Positions 46,797-56,090 of a stretch of 64,000 bases of DNA are shown here, piece by piece (positions within the stretch are counted from its first letter, which is position 1; the number at the start of each line of letters is the position of its first letter). The notes under the pieces were generated by a model. That model was not told the origin of the DNA. It was given only the letters and a program-made list of their open reading frames with translations, and did no database searches. Both the position numbers and the translations under genes were made by a program. Origin of the DNA: JAPOXR01 sp965214695 (GTDB lineage: Bacteria > Pseudomonadota > Alphaproteobacteria > Rhodobacterales > Rhodobacteraceae); the NCBI GenBank assembly GCA_965214695.1, contig OZ243967.1, positions 248,001-312,000 on the forward strand. Reading direction: 5' to 3'.

Positions 46797-47660
46797 TCAG
46801 GCGAAGATTCGCCTGAATTCGCCGATGCAGGAGCGGAAGCCGTCTTCGAAATTGCCGTTTCCCGGATGGAAGACGCTTTCGAGGGAAATCACGCCGTCAT
46901 AGGAATCGCCGCGCAATGCATTGGCAATATCCTCGAATAGCGGTCCCAACTGCCCGTCGCCGAACCGGACCACCCTGAGCAGCGACCGGGGGGTGTCGAC
47001 GATGACATCCTTGAGATGGACATGACCGAGATAATCGCCCTTCACCTGCTCATAGGCGTCGGGATGGGCGACATCGTGGCACCAGCAGCAATTTGCCGGG
47101 TCCCAAAGCACCTTCAGGACGTCGACGGCATCGAGGTCGTCGATCAACCGGCGAGCGGTGTAGCCGGAGTGAACCATGGTGCCGTTCCCGGTCTCGACCG
47201 CCAGCGTCATCCCTTCCCGGCGGGCAAGTTCGATGGCCGGCTGCATCAGCGCAACGGTGGCATCCCAGGCGCCGCCGGCAACATTCCAGATCTCGGCCCC
47301 GCCTTCGCCCCACAGGATGGCCTCCTTTTTCGGGGTCATGATCCGGACCAGGGGCGAGCCGAGGAGATGCGCCATCTCGATCACCCGTTTCAGGTGCTCC
47401 ATGTGTCCCTGGTGAAGCGCATCACCGGGCCGGTTTGCAACCGTGGTGCCGGCAAACAGGTGCCGGGACAGGCATGACAGTTTTTTGTCATGTTTATTAA
47501 TAAGTTGACCGATCGTCCTGACTTCGCCTGCATCCTGGTCGCCGATCTCCTTGTCGCCAACATACTGCAATTCGGCGTATTCCAGCCCGAATTCGGTCAT
47601 CACCGCCAGCGCATGGTCAAGGTCGCGGCTGATGCCGTCGCATATGACACCAAGTTTCAT
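46797..47660 (-). CDS. Sugar phosphate isomerase/epimerase family protein (AP endonuclease 2 fold)
   Basis: This is a 287-aa TIM-barrel protein of the xylose-isomerase-like group. The N-terminus is MKLGVICDGISRDLD. Likely metal ligands are in LAVETGNGTMVH (Glu), WDPANCCWCHDVAHP (Asp and His), GHVHLKDV (His) and ISLESVFHPG (Glu). The family includes hydroxypyruvate, 2-oxotetronate and inosose isomerases or dehydratases; the substrate is not clear. It follows the 3-hydroxyisobutyrate-dehydrogenase-like gene by 3 nt, so the two probably act in one route. Confidence 0.87.
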   Translation of the reverse strand: MKLGVICDGISRDLDHALAVMTEFGLEYAELQYVGDKEIGDQDAGEVRTIGQLINKHDKKLSCLSRHLFAGTTVANRPGDALHQGHMEHLKRVIEMAHLLGSPLVRIMTPKKEAILWGEGGAEIWNVAGGAWDATVALMQPAIELARREGMTLAVETGNGTMVHSGYTARRLIDDLDAVDVLKVLWDPANCCWCHDVAHPDAYEQVKGDYLGHVHLKDVIVDTPRSLLRVVRFGDGQLGPLFEDIANALRGDSYDGVISLESVFHPGNGNFEDGFRSCIGEFRRIFA

Positions 47661-47663
47661 CGA

Positions 47664-48566
47664 TCACTCCGTCCGGGATCGCAGGCCGGTCCCGACGATC
47701 TCCTCGGTAACTTTGGTCACGGCCCAGTTGTCGCCATCCGGGTGCCGGGTGATTCCCGCCTGGAACAATTGCATGGCGGCCGCGGCCGTGAATAGCGGCA
47801 CGCCCTGCTCCCGGGCCAAATCCATGGCAATCGACATGTCCTTGTGCATGGTGGCAATATGGCTGCCGGTCTCGCTGAACCGTCCGGCGATGATGTTCTC
47901 CAGCGCGGTAATGCCGGAGACGCAGGCGCCATTGGAGGTCGAAAACACCTTGTAGAGGGCATCGGCATCGACTCCCGCCCGGGCCGCCAACACGCTTGCC
48001 TCGAAGGTTGCGGTCATGATCGAGCCGATCAGTGACTGCAGGCATGCCTTGACCGTCTGCCCCAATCCGGGTTCGGCACCGACATGGTGGATCGTCTGCC
48101 CCACCGCCTCCAGCACCTGCCGGTTGTCCTCGAGCGTGGCGTCATCGGCCGCCACCATCATTGTCAACGTGCCGGATTGGGCACCGGGAAAGCCGCCGCT
48201 GACCGGGGCATCGATGAGGCGTATGCCGGTCGGAGCCAGCGCCGTCCAGATCTCCCGCACCTCGCTTGTGGTAATGGTTGCGGTCATGATGATCGTCGCC
48301 GGTGGCCGCATGGTCGCAGCAAGACCGTCGGGACCAAGAATCACCGACCGTGCCTGCTGTCCGTTCATCACCATGACGAACACTGCATCGGCGCCCCGGC
48401 CAGCACCGCCGGCACTGTCGGCGGCAATGCCGCCCATGTCGCGGAGGGCCTGCATGCGGTCCTCCGAAAGGTCGAAGCCAGCGGTCTCAAACCCGGCCTT
48501 GACCAGGTTCAGGGCCAGTCCCGAGCCCATATTGCCAAGTCCGATCACACCAATACGTCCACTCAT
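47664..48566 (-). CDS. 3-hydroxyisobutyrate dehydrogenase-family oxidoreductase (GarR/LtnD-like)
   Basis: This is a 300-aa beta-hydroxyacid dehydrogenase. The NAD-binding motif GVIGLGNMGSGLA is at residues 6-18. The substrate-binding DAPVSGGFPGAQSGTLTMM is near residue 118, and the catalytic Lys lies in GLGQTVKACLQ near residue 170. Members reduce tartronate semialdehyde or oxidise threonate or 3-hydroxyisobutyrate. Pairing with a sugar-isomerase-like gene 3 nt downstream fits the tetronate or glycerate routes. The start at 48566 replaces a longer frame with a non-family extension. Confidence 0.88.
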   Translation of the reverse strand: MSGRIGVIGLGNMGSGLALNLVKAGFETAGFDLSEDRMQALRDMGGIAADSAGGAGRGADAVFVMVMNGQQARSVILGPDGLAATMRPPATIIMTATITTSEVREIWTALAPTGIRLIDAPVSGGFPGAQSGTLTMMVAADDATLEDNRQVLEAVGQTIHHVGAEPGLGQTVKACLQSLIGSIMTATFEASVLAARAGVDADALYKVFSTSNGACVSGITALENIIAGRFSETGSHIATMHKDMSIAMDLAREQGVPLFTAAAAMQLFQAGITRHPDGDNWAVTKVTEEIVGTGLRSRTE

Positions 48567-48654
48567 GTCGGCAAGCCCTCCTCGTATTCGGGCGGCGTAT
48601 CCAGGGACGGCAATTGCAATCACCGTCCGGCGGGAAATGCAAGACCATCCGACA

Positions 48655-50082
48655 TCATTTCGCCGGCCGGTCAAATGGCAGCGAATCGGCGATGGCCCTG
48701 GCCACCCGGTAGGCCTCGCCGACATCCTCCTGCGTGCATTCGAAGGCCCCGGCAACCACGCGGATCACCGTCTTGCCGCCGCAGCTTGCCCGGGTCAGGA
48801 ATATCCGCCCGTCATCATTGATCCGGTTCAGGAGCGATGCCGTCAATTCGTCCGGATCGCCATGCCCGGGATCGTAGCGGAAGGTGAACATGGCCAGCCT
48901 CGACTGCGAGACGATTTCGAAATCCGGGTCAGCCTCGAAGCGCGCCTGCACCGATCGTATCCACGCGACATGGTTGCGAATCATCTCCCGCAACCCCTCG
49001 AGCCCGCAGGCACGCAGCACGAACCAGAGCTTCAGCGCCCGGAACCTGCGTCCAAGCGGCAGGGTCAACTCGCTGAAATCGGTCACCCCGCCGGCGTTGT
49101 CGGTCTGCAGGTATTCGGCCTGCATTCCCATCGTTGCCAGTTGCGGTGCCGGGTCGGCAAGAAATTGCATCGAGCATTCGAGCTGTGCGCCAAGCCATTT
49201 ATGCGCATTCACCACCACCGAATCGGCACTCTCCACCCCTTGCCACATGCCGCGGAATTCGGGGCAGATCATCGCCGAGCCGGCCCAGGCCGCATCGACA
49301 TGGGTATAGAGACCATGCGACCGGGCCAGTTCGATGATGTCGCCGCAGGGATCGCAAGCGCCGTTGGCGGTGCCACCGACGCAGATCACCACGCCGGCCG
49401 GGACAAACCCCCGTGCAAGATCCGCCTCGATCGCCGCTTGCAGCGCCGCCACATCCATCGCCAGCCCGTCATCGGTTGCGACCTTGACCAGGTTGTCCTC
49501 GCCAATACCGGCAAATCGCACCGCCCGGTCGACCGAGTTGTGGTTCTCGCCCGAGGCGTAGATGCGCAGTTGCGGCTGGTCCCTCAGCCCCTGCCGGTTT
49601 CCTGTCCAACCCAATGCCCGCTCCCGCATGGTCAATACCGCGCAGAAGGTGGCCACGGTGGCGGTGTCATGGATCAACCCGGTGAAGTGCGCCGGCAGCC
49701 CCAGCGCCTCCCGCAGCCAGCTGACCATCATCGATTCCAGCTCGGTCGCCGCCGGCGAGGCTTGCCACAACATGCAGTTGCAAGCCATTGAATTGACAAG
49801 TTGTTCGGCGATGATCGATGCCGGCGCCGCGTTGGCCGGAAAATACGCCATAAAGCGGGGATGCTGCCAGTGGGTCATGCCGTCGGGAATGATCCGCTCG
49901 AAGTCGGCCAGGATCCTGTTCATCTCCTCCGGCTGTTCCGGCGCCAAGGGCGGGATCTGCCGGGCAATATCACCGGGCCGGCACGCCGAACGAACCGGCC
50001 GGTCCCTGATGTTGGCATGGTAGTCCGCCGCCCATTTTCCGGCCCGTTCGGACCAGTATCCGAGATCCTCGTACCTCACCAT
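48655..50082 (-). CDS. Group II PLP-dependent decarboxylase (aromatic amino acid decarboxylase-like)
   Basis: This is a 475-aa PLP enzyme of the DDC/TDC group. HPRFMAYFPANAAPASIIAE near residue 74 is a typical substrate-side segment. The cofactor is held by HVDAAWAGSA (Asp to the pyridine nitrogen) and the Schiff-base Lys in VNAHKWLGAQLECS near residue 300. Members decarboxylate tyrosine, DOPA, tryptophan or related amino acids. It lies 88 nt upstream of the dehydrogenase gene and 78 nt after the aminotransferase gene, all reading left. The exact amino acid substrate cannot be read from the sequence. Confidence 0.9.
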   Translation of the reverse strand: MVRYEDLGYWSERAGKWAADYHANIRDRPVRSACRPGDIARQIPPLAPEQPEEMNRILADFERIIPDGMTHWQHPRFMAYFPANAAPASIIAEQLVNSMACNCMLWQASPAATELESMMVSWLREALGLPAHFTGLIHDTATVATFCAVLTMRERALGWTGNRQGLRDQPQLRIYASGENHNSVDRAVRFAGIGEDNLVKVATDDGLAMDVAALQAAIEADLARGFVPAGVVICVGGTANGACDPCGDIIELARSHGLYTHVDAAWAGSAMICPEFRGMWQGVESADSVVVNAHKWLGAQLECSMQFLADPAPQLATMGMQAEYLQTDNAGGVTDFSELTLPLGRRFRALKLWFVLRACGLEGLREMIRNHVAWIRSVQARFEADPDFEIVSQSRLAMFTFRYDPGHGDPDELTASLLNRINDDGRIFLTRASCGGKTVIRVVAGAFECTQEDVGEAYRVARAIADSLPFDRPAK

Positions 50083-50160
50083 GTCCCTCCCTCGATCAGT
50101 CTGACCAGCCGCAACTACCGGCCGCCGCCAGCGGGATGGCCAGCACGGTCCCGGCCCCGA

Positions 50161-51354
50161 TCACCCTGCTCCAGGCTTGCGGCCGGCGGCCAGCCTGCCG
50201 GCCAGCGAGGCCAGCCGGCCGATGGCATCGTCAAGCTCGTTTGCCGGCACGGTCAGGGCCACTCGCACATGCCCCGCCGCCTGGCTGCCAAAACTCTCGC
50301 CCGGCATGACGGCAATCCCCTCGATCTCCAGGAGATGCATGGCAAAATCGCGACCGCTCATGCCCGTGGCACCGATGTTCAGCATCAGGTACATGGCGCC
50401 CCGCGGCGGCACTGCCACCACCGTTTGCTGCCTCTCAAGGCAGGCCATGGCCACCCGCGCCCGCTCCCGGAAGGGTGCGGCAATCCGCTCTTCGAGCGGG
50501 CGACCCTGTTCAAGGGCGAAGAGCGCCGCTTCCTGGATGTATTCCGGCACCCCGAAGGTTACCACCGTCAGCAGCGTGTCCAGCGCCTCCATGATTGCAG
50601 CCGGGCCGGCGAGCCAACCGACCCGCGAGCCGGTCATGGCGTAAGCCTTGGACATGGAACCGATAACGAATGTCCGCTCGGTCATTCCCGGTAATGTGCG
50701 TATGGAAAGGTGCTGACCGGACCAGAGTTGCGTGTCGTAGACCTCGTCCGAAACCACCCATAGATCATGTCTCGTGGCGGTGTCGGCAAGGAGCCGGATG
50801 GTCTCGGCAGGATAAACGGTGCCAGTGGGATTGTTGGGTGAATTGAACAGGAGGCTGCGGGCGCCGACGGCTGCGAGTTCCAGGACCTCCGGGTCGGGTC
50901 GGAATTCGTGCGCCGGATCGGTTGCCACCGGCACCGGAACTCCGCCGGCCGCCAATATGGTTCCCGGGTAGGTCGGGTAGTAGGGGTCAAGGAACAGCGC
51001 CCGGTCGCCGGGGTTCAGCATGGCCAGGTGCGATGCAATCAGCGCCCCCTGGCCGCCATTGGTGATCATGACATTCTCGACACCGGTTGGAATGCCGGTT
51101 CGCCGTTCGATTCGGCTGGCAACCGCCTGCCGCAGCGGCGTGATTCCGGGTATGGCGGTATAGCCGGTCTTGCCGCCAGCGGCGCTTCGGGCCATTTCGG
51201 CCAGGATCGACGGGTCGGTCGGAATGTCATGGTCGCCGACGGTCAGGTCACAGACCGGGGTGCCGGCCTCCTTCATGGCCCGGGCCCGGTAATAGGGCTC
51301 CCACGCACCGGAGTCGGTGCCATGCATCTTCATGATCCGGTTTGCCAGTCGCAT
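50161..51354 (-). CDS. Class I/II pyridoxal-phosphate aminotransferase
   Basis: This is a 397-aa fold-type I aminotransferase of the aspartate/aromatic group. Markers are NSPNNPTGTVYP (the Asn contacting the cofactor), VSDEVYDTQLW and the Schiff-base Lys in GSMSKAYAMTGSRVGWLAG. It ends with the Arg region HVRVALTVP that binds the substrate carboxylate. The amino donor and acceptor are unknown. It is divergent from cysS, with a 215-bp intergenic gap that holds no feature I can name. Confidence 0.91.
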   Translation of the reverse strand: MRLANRIMKMHGTDSGAWEPYYRARAMKEAGTPVCDLTVGDHDIPTDPSILAEMARSAAGGKTGYTAIPGITPLRQAVASRIERRTGIPTGVENVMITNGGQGALIASHLAMLNPGDRALFLDPYYPTYPGTILAAGGVPVPVATDPAHEFRPDPEVLELAAVGARSLLFNSPNNPTGTVYPAETIRLLADTATRHDLWVVSDEVYDTQLWSGQHLSIRTLPGMTERTFVIGSMSKAYAMTGSRVGWLAGPAAIMEALDTLLTVVTFGVPEYIQEAALFALEQGRPLEERIAAPFRERARVAMACLERQQTVVAVPPRGAMYLMLNIGATGMSGRDFAMHLLEIEGIAVMPGESFGSQAAGHVRVALTVPANELDDAIGRLASLAGRLAAGRKPGAG

Positions 51355-51569
51355 ATCGTTGCCGGGTGTCGGAATGGAGAGGTGCCGGCCACGAAATCCG
51401 GTTGAAAGCCGACGGAAATCGGTCCATACACCCGTTCATGAATTTGGCACAATGCAATATCGGCATCATTGCCATCATTACCCGCTGACAGAACAGCCGG
51501 GCCGTTTCTCCTTTACATACCGAACAGAATCGACAGGCCCGGCGGCCGGAGTTGATTGTTGAGCAAGAC

Positions 51570-53003
51570 ATGACAGAGCTGGAATTCCACAATACCGCCT
51601 CCGGGCGGCGGGAGAGGTTTCGGCCGATCGACGAGAAACGGGTCCGCATGTATTTGTGTGGACCGACGGTCTATGACCGGGCCCATATCGGCAACGCCCG
51701 CCCGGCGGTGGTGTTCGATGTTCTCTACCGGCTGCTGCGTTTCAGCTACGGGCCCGACCAGGTGGTCTATGTCCGCAACATCACCGATATCGATGACAAG
51801 ATCAATGCCAGGGCCGCCGATCTGCGCAGGGAAGGCGATGCGCGACCAATCATCGATATCGTCAAATCCATCACCGACGAGACCATCTCCTGGTACCATG
51901 AGGACATGCGGGCCCTGTCCGTTCACCCACCGGAATTCGAGCCGAGAGCCACCGAATTCGTACCTGACATGATCGCGCTGATCACCAGGCTGGTCGATGA
52001 CGGCTTTGCCTATTTGGCCGAGGACCACGTGCTGTTCGACGTGCAGACCTACGGCGATTACGGCAAGCTCGGCCGGAAATCGCCGGATGACATGATCGCC
52101 GGCGCCAGGGTCGAGGTGGCACCCTACAAGAGGAGTCCGGTCGATTTCGTGCTGTGGAAACCGTCTTCGGATGACATCCCGGGATGGGACTCGCCCTGGG
52201 GCAGAGGGCGGCCGGGTTGGCACATCGAGTGCTCGGCCATGAGCGCCCGGTTGCTTGGCAAGGATTTCGACATTCACGCCGGCGGCATGGATTTGGTGTT
52301 TCCGCATCACGAGAACGAAGTTGCGCAAAGTCGCTGCGGCCATCCCGGCTCGGGTTTTGCCCGCTATTGGCTGCATAACGGCATGCTGCGGGTTGAGGGG
52401 CAGAAAATGGCCAAGAGCATTGGCAACATCCTGACGGTCAGGGAGATGCTGGACCGCAATGTCGATGGCGACGCCATTCGGCTTACCCTGCTGTCGGCCC
52501 ATTACCGGAGCCCGCTGGACTGGACGGCAAGACGGCTCGAGGAAAGCGCCAGAACGCTCGACAAGTGGCGGCGGTGTCTCGGCAGCGGCGAGCAGGACAG
52601 CACCGTCCAGCCGGCTCCCGACTTTGTCGATGCCCTTGCTTCCGATCTCAATATCCCCGGGGCGATGGCCATTCTGCATCGGCTGGCCGGCGAGGGTAGG
52701 GCGGGGCAGCTCAAGGAATCGGCCGGGTTGCTGGGGCTGTTCGAGAGGGAGGGCGACATTGGCCGGCCCTCACCCGACGCCCGGGAGACGGCGTTGATCG
52801 AGGGGTTGCTGGCCCAGCGGCAGCAGGCCAGGGCTGACGGCGACTACCGGGAGGCCGACCGGATCCGCGACCGGCTGGCGAGTGCCGGCGTGGTCGTGCA
52901 GGACAAGAAGGAAGGCCAGGAATGGCAGGCCTCAAGGCGGTTCGATGCCCGGCAGTTGCGGCTGGCCGGGGCAGATGTACAAGGAGGGTCGGCAGATGTC
53001 TGA
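51570..53003 (+). CDS. cysS: Cysteine-tRNA ligase
   Basis: This is a class I aminoacyl-tRNA synthetase of 477 aa. The HIGH motif appears as AHIGN (residues 38-42), with zinc ligand Cys30 in LCGPTVYD. The other zinc ligands are in HIECSAMS and FPHHENE. The KMSKS loop reads KMAKS (about 279-283), a conservative change. A C-terminal anticodon-binding domain follows. ATG at 51570 is chosen over TTG at 51552 because it gives the usual N-terminus. It overlaps cimA by 8 nt. Confidence 0.95.
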   Translation: MTELEFHNTASGRRERFRPIDEKRVRMYLCGPTVYDRAHIGNARPAVVFDVLYRLLRFSYGPDQVVYVRNITDIDDKINARAADLRREGDARPIIDIVKSITDETISWYHEDMRALSVHPPEFEPRATEFVPDMIALITRLVDDGFAYLAEDHVLFDVQTYGDYGKLGRKSPDDMIAGARVEVAPYKRSPVDFVLWKPSSDDIPGWDSPWGRGRPGWHIECSAMSARLLGKDFDIHAGGMDLVFPHHENEVAQSRCGHPGSGFARYWLHNGMLRVEGQKMAKSIGNILTVREMLDRNVDGDAIRLTLLSAHYRSPLDWTARRLEESARTLDKWRRCLGSGEQDSTVQPAPDFVDALASDLNIPGAMAILHRLAGEGRAGQLKESAGLLGLFEREGDIGRPSPDARETALIEGLLAQRQQARADGDYREADRIRDRLASAGVVVQDKKEGQEWQASRRFDARQLRLAGADVQGGSADV

Positions 53004-54624
53004 GGCCGAACGACTGTTCCTCTACGATACCACCCTGCGGGATGGCCAGCAGACGCAGGGCGTGCAGTTCTCGACGGAGGACAAGGTTGCGGTCGCCGAG
53101 GCGCTGGACGACCTTGGCATTGACTACCTGGAGGCCGGGTGGCCCGGCGCCAACCCGACTGACAGTGCCTTTTTCCGGCAGATGCCGGCATGCAGATCCT
53201 CCCGCATCGCCGCCTTTGGCATGACCAAGCGGGCAGGGCGGTCGGCATCGAATGACGAGGTGCTGGCCGAGGTGCTGAATGCCGGGACGGCGGCAGTGTG
53301 CCTGGTCGGCAAGGCCCATGATTTTCATGTCACTCAGGCCCTGCGGATCAGCCGTGAGGAGAATTTGGAGAACATTGCCGCCTCCATTGCCCACCTGGTC
53401 GACAATGGGCGGGAGGCCCTGTTTGACGCCGAACATTTCTTCGATGGCTATGGCTCGGACCCGGGCTACGCGCTGGGCTGCCTGCTTGCCGCCTTCGAGG
53501 CCGGTGCCCGCTGGATCGTCCTGTGCGACACCAATGGCGGAACGCTGCCGGCTGAAATTGGCAGGATCACCGGCGAGGTTGTTGCCGCCGGGATATCCGG
53601 CGACCGGCTGGGGATTCACACCCATGATGACACCGGGACGGCCGTTGCCGGGTCGCTGGCCGCGGTCGATGCCGGGGCACGGCAGATCCAGGGCACCCTG
53701 AACGGGCTTGGCGAGAGGTGCGGCAATGCCAACCTGGTTTCCATCCTGCCGACCCTGCTGCACAAGGAGCCCTACCGGTCTCGCTTCACCATCGGCGTCT
53801 CAACCGAGGGTCTGCAGAGCCTGACACGAATATCGCGGCTTTTGGACGACATCCTGAACCGGGTACCGGAAAAGTCAGCGCCCTATGTCGGATCCTCGGC
53901 CTTCGTGCACAAGGCCGGCCTGCACGCGTCGGCGGTCGCTCGCGATCCCAGCACCTATGAACATGTGGAGCCGGCCAGTATCGGCAACCAGCGGCACATC
54001 CCGATGTCGAACCAGGCCGGACGGTCGAACCTCATGGCCCGGCTCGAGGAGGCGGGCATCATGGTGGAGCGGGGAGACGGCCGGCTGGCCCGGATCATGG
54101 ACGAGGTCAAGCAAAGGGAAGATCTCGGCTACAGTTATGACGCCGCCCAGGCATCTTTCGAATTGCTGGCCAGGGACATCCTGGGGATCATGCCCCGGTA
54201 CTTTGCCGTCAAGAGTTTCAGGGTGACCGTGGAGCAGCACCAGGACGGTGTCGGACCGGCAGAGACGCTGTCGATCGGCGAGGCGGTGCTGGATGTTGCC
54301 GGCGAGGAGAAGACATCGAGATTTGACAGCAACAATGGCGGTGGTCGGGATCACGGCCCGGTCCACGCGCTGGCTCGGGCGATCAACCAGGATCTCGGCT
54401 GCTATCAATCCTATATCGAGGACATGCGACTGGTCGATTTCAAGGTCCGGATCACCAGCGGCGGCACCGATGCCATCACCCGGGTGATCATCGACAGCGA
54501 AGACCGGAACGGTCGGCGCTGGTCGACCGTCGGCGTGTCGCCCAACATCATCAACGCCTCGTTCGAGGCCCTGCTGGACGCCATCAATTGGAAGCTTGTG
54601 CAGGACCGGGCCCCGGCACCGTAA
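52996..54624 (+). CDS. cimA: Citramalate synthase
   Basis: This is a 542-aa enzyme that condenses pyruvate with acetyl-CoA to (R)-citramalate, a threonine-independent entry to isoleucine. The HMGL-like TIM barrel starts with YDTTLRDGQQ (residues 10-19). Metal-binding HTHDDTG is near 208 and HKAGLHASAV near 304. A C-terminal LeuA-type allosteric domain covers about residues 415-535. AAGGAGGG lies seven nt before the ATG. It overlaps cysS, an arrangement common in alphaproteobacteria, though the functional reason is unclear. Confidence 0.93.
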   Translation: MSEAERLFLYDTTLRDGQQTQGVQFSTEDKVAVAEALDDLGIDYLEAGWPGANPTDSAFFRQMPACRSSRIAAFGMTKRAGRSASNDEVLAEVLNAGTAAVCLVGKAHDFHVTQALRISREENLENIAASIAHLVDNGREALFDAEHFFDGYGSDPGYALGCLLAAFEAGARWIVLCDTNGGTLPAEIGRITGEVVAAGISGDRLGIHTHDDTGTAVAGSLAAVDAGARQIQGTLNGLGERCGNANLVSILPTLLHKEPYRSRFTIGVSTEGLQSLTRISRLLDDILNRVPEKSAPYVGSSAFVHKAGLHASAVARDPSTYEHVEPASIGNQRHIPMSNQAGRSNLMARLEEAGIMVERGDGRLARIMDEVKQREDLGYSYDAAQASFELLARDILGIMPRYFAVKSFRVTVEQHQDGVGPAETLSIGEAVLDVAGEEKTSRFDSNNGGGRDHGPVHALARAINQDLGCYQSYIEDMRLVDFKVRITSGGTDAITRVIIDSEDRNGRRWSTVGVSPNIINASFEALLDAINWKLVQDRAPAP

Positions 54625-54747
54625 ACAGGGCCTGGCGGGGAATGCGGCCAAGACGGGCAGGGGCCCGCCATCCGGCGGTCAATGTCGTGGCCGAGCGAGG
54701 TGGCAACGACCCCGGCGGAGCCGGAAATTAATCCACCGGGGATGATA

Positions 54748-55740
54748 TCAGCCTCGATACTGCCGCCTGCTCCTGAGCCTTTCATGGGCGTCGGCGGTAC
54801 CGTCGTGGAAGGTGCCGAACCACCTGTCCCACGGCATCTCGAGGTTGCCGTAATTGACCTCGAAATACCGATGATGCATCTGGTGGTGAAACGTCCCGAG
54901 CGCCAGTTGCCTCCGGTCCCGCACCAGGAGATTTTCGAATCCGGTATGGGAGGTGGCGGCGGTGAGCGCCTGGTGCTGCATGTGAAACAGGATATGCACC
55001 GGGCCAGCCGGCACCACGAGGTGTATGAGGATTGAACTGAAGAACAGGACATGCTCGACCGGGTGCATCGACAATCCCGACCACGGGCCGACATTGATAT
55101 TGCGATGATGCAGGGAATGCGCCAGCCGATAGAGCGGACCCCAGTGCAACGCCCGGTGACTCCAGTAGAAGTGCAGCGAGATCCAGACCGGCGTCAGCAG
55201 GAAGAGAGCCACGAACCATACCGGGTTGCCGGACCAGGTGAGCACCGGCGCCCATCCGTTTGCCATCATCCAATACACCAGGACCTCGTATGCGGTCCAA
55301 ATCCCGACCCCGCTGGTTAGCGTCCAGAACATGTTGTCGCGAACCTGGCCGCCGAAGGTGAACTGTCGATTCTTCACCATCAGTTCACGCCGATCGAATT
55401 TGAGTCGGTTTCCCTGCCGCTTGGCCCGGTAGAAGAACCAGTGCAGCCCGCCGGCGACAATGGTCATCAATACCAGGTTCCGCAGCAGGAGTGCGCCGAT
55501 CCAGTCCCAGGAGAGCGACCTTGCCACCTCGAGTGATGGTTGCAGCCAAAGCCAGCAGACCAGCGCCAGGACGGTCAGGACCGAATTCTCGGCAAGCCTG
55601 AACCAACGCGCCGCGATCCAGCCCAACATCCGCCGCGGATCCGGCGGCCAGCTGAAAAACGGCGACACCTTGATCGGAACCTCCGGCACATGGTTCCAGC
55701 CCGGAAGGTGTGGGTCGGTGCGTTGCGTGCCGTCTTGCAT
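54748..55740 (-). CDS. Sterol desaturase / fatty acid hydroxylase family protein
   Basis: This is a 330-aa integral membrane di-iron oxygenase. Four to five hydrophobic segments are seen. The histidine clusters HFYWSHRALHW, HSLHHRNIN and HHQMHHRYFEVN supply the metal ligands. Members act on lipids, carotenoids or hopanoids in the membrane. It stands alone between the cimA end (convergent, 123 nt) and garD. The substrate cannot be inferred from context. Confidence 0.9.
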   Translation of the reverse strand: MQDGTQRTDPHLPGWNHVPEVPIKVSPFFSWPPDPRRMLGWIAARWFRLAENSVLTVLALVCWLWLQPSLEVARSLSWDWIGALLLRNLVLMTIVAGGLHWFFYRAKRQGNRLKFDRRELMVKNRQFTFGGQVRDNMFWTLTSGVGIWTAYEVLVYWMMANGWAPVLTWSGNPVWFVALFLLTPVWISLHFYWSHRALHWGPLYRLAHSLHHRNINVGPWSGLSMHPVEHVLFFSSILIHLVVPAGPVHILFHMQHQALTAATSHTGFENLLVRDRRQLALGTFHHQMHHRYFEVNYGNLEMPWDRWFGTFHDGTADAHERLRSRRQYRG

Positions 55741-56090
55741 TGACCTTGACGCTTCCTCGGGACCCTGGAACGGCCCCGAGGGTAGCGAGTCTCGAACCGG
55801 GCAGCAAACTGAAACGACGCCTTCGGCCGGTGCGGCATCGCATCAATCATGATCCTGTCAATCAGGTGGCGGGTGGTCGGCAGGCTCCAGACCTCCTTGG
55901 CATTGAAGGCCCGGGTCAGGACCCGGCAATGGAGACATGATCGTGCAATTTCAAATTAGTGGTAAATCGCAACCCACGGGGAATTCACTCCCTGCATGTT
56001 TCATGCTGATTCTCACCTTGCTTTGACCCGAAGCTGAAGATTTGACATCAGGACATCGCCTTCCCGCGACTCGGTGCCAGCATGGGCGCC
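55741..56090. other. Intergenic region between garD and the desaturase gene
   Basis: This is 350 bp without a supportable gene. It should hold the desaturase promoter and the garD 3' end. The only structure noticed is a small inverted repeat GCATG-TTT-CATGC at 55994-56006, too short to interpret. Confidence 0.4.
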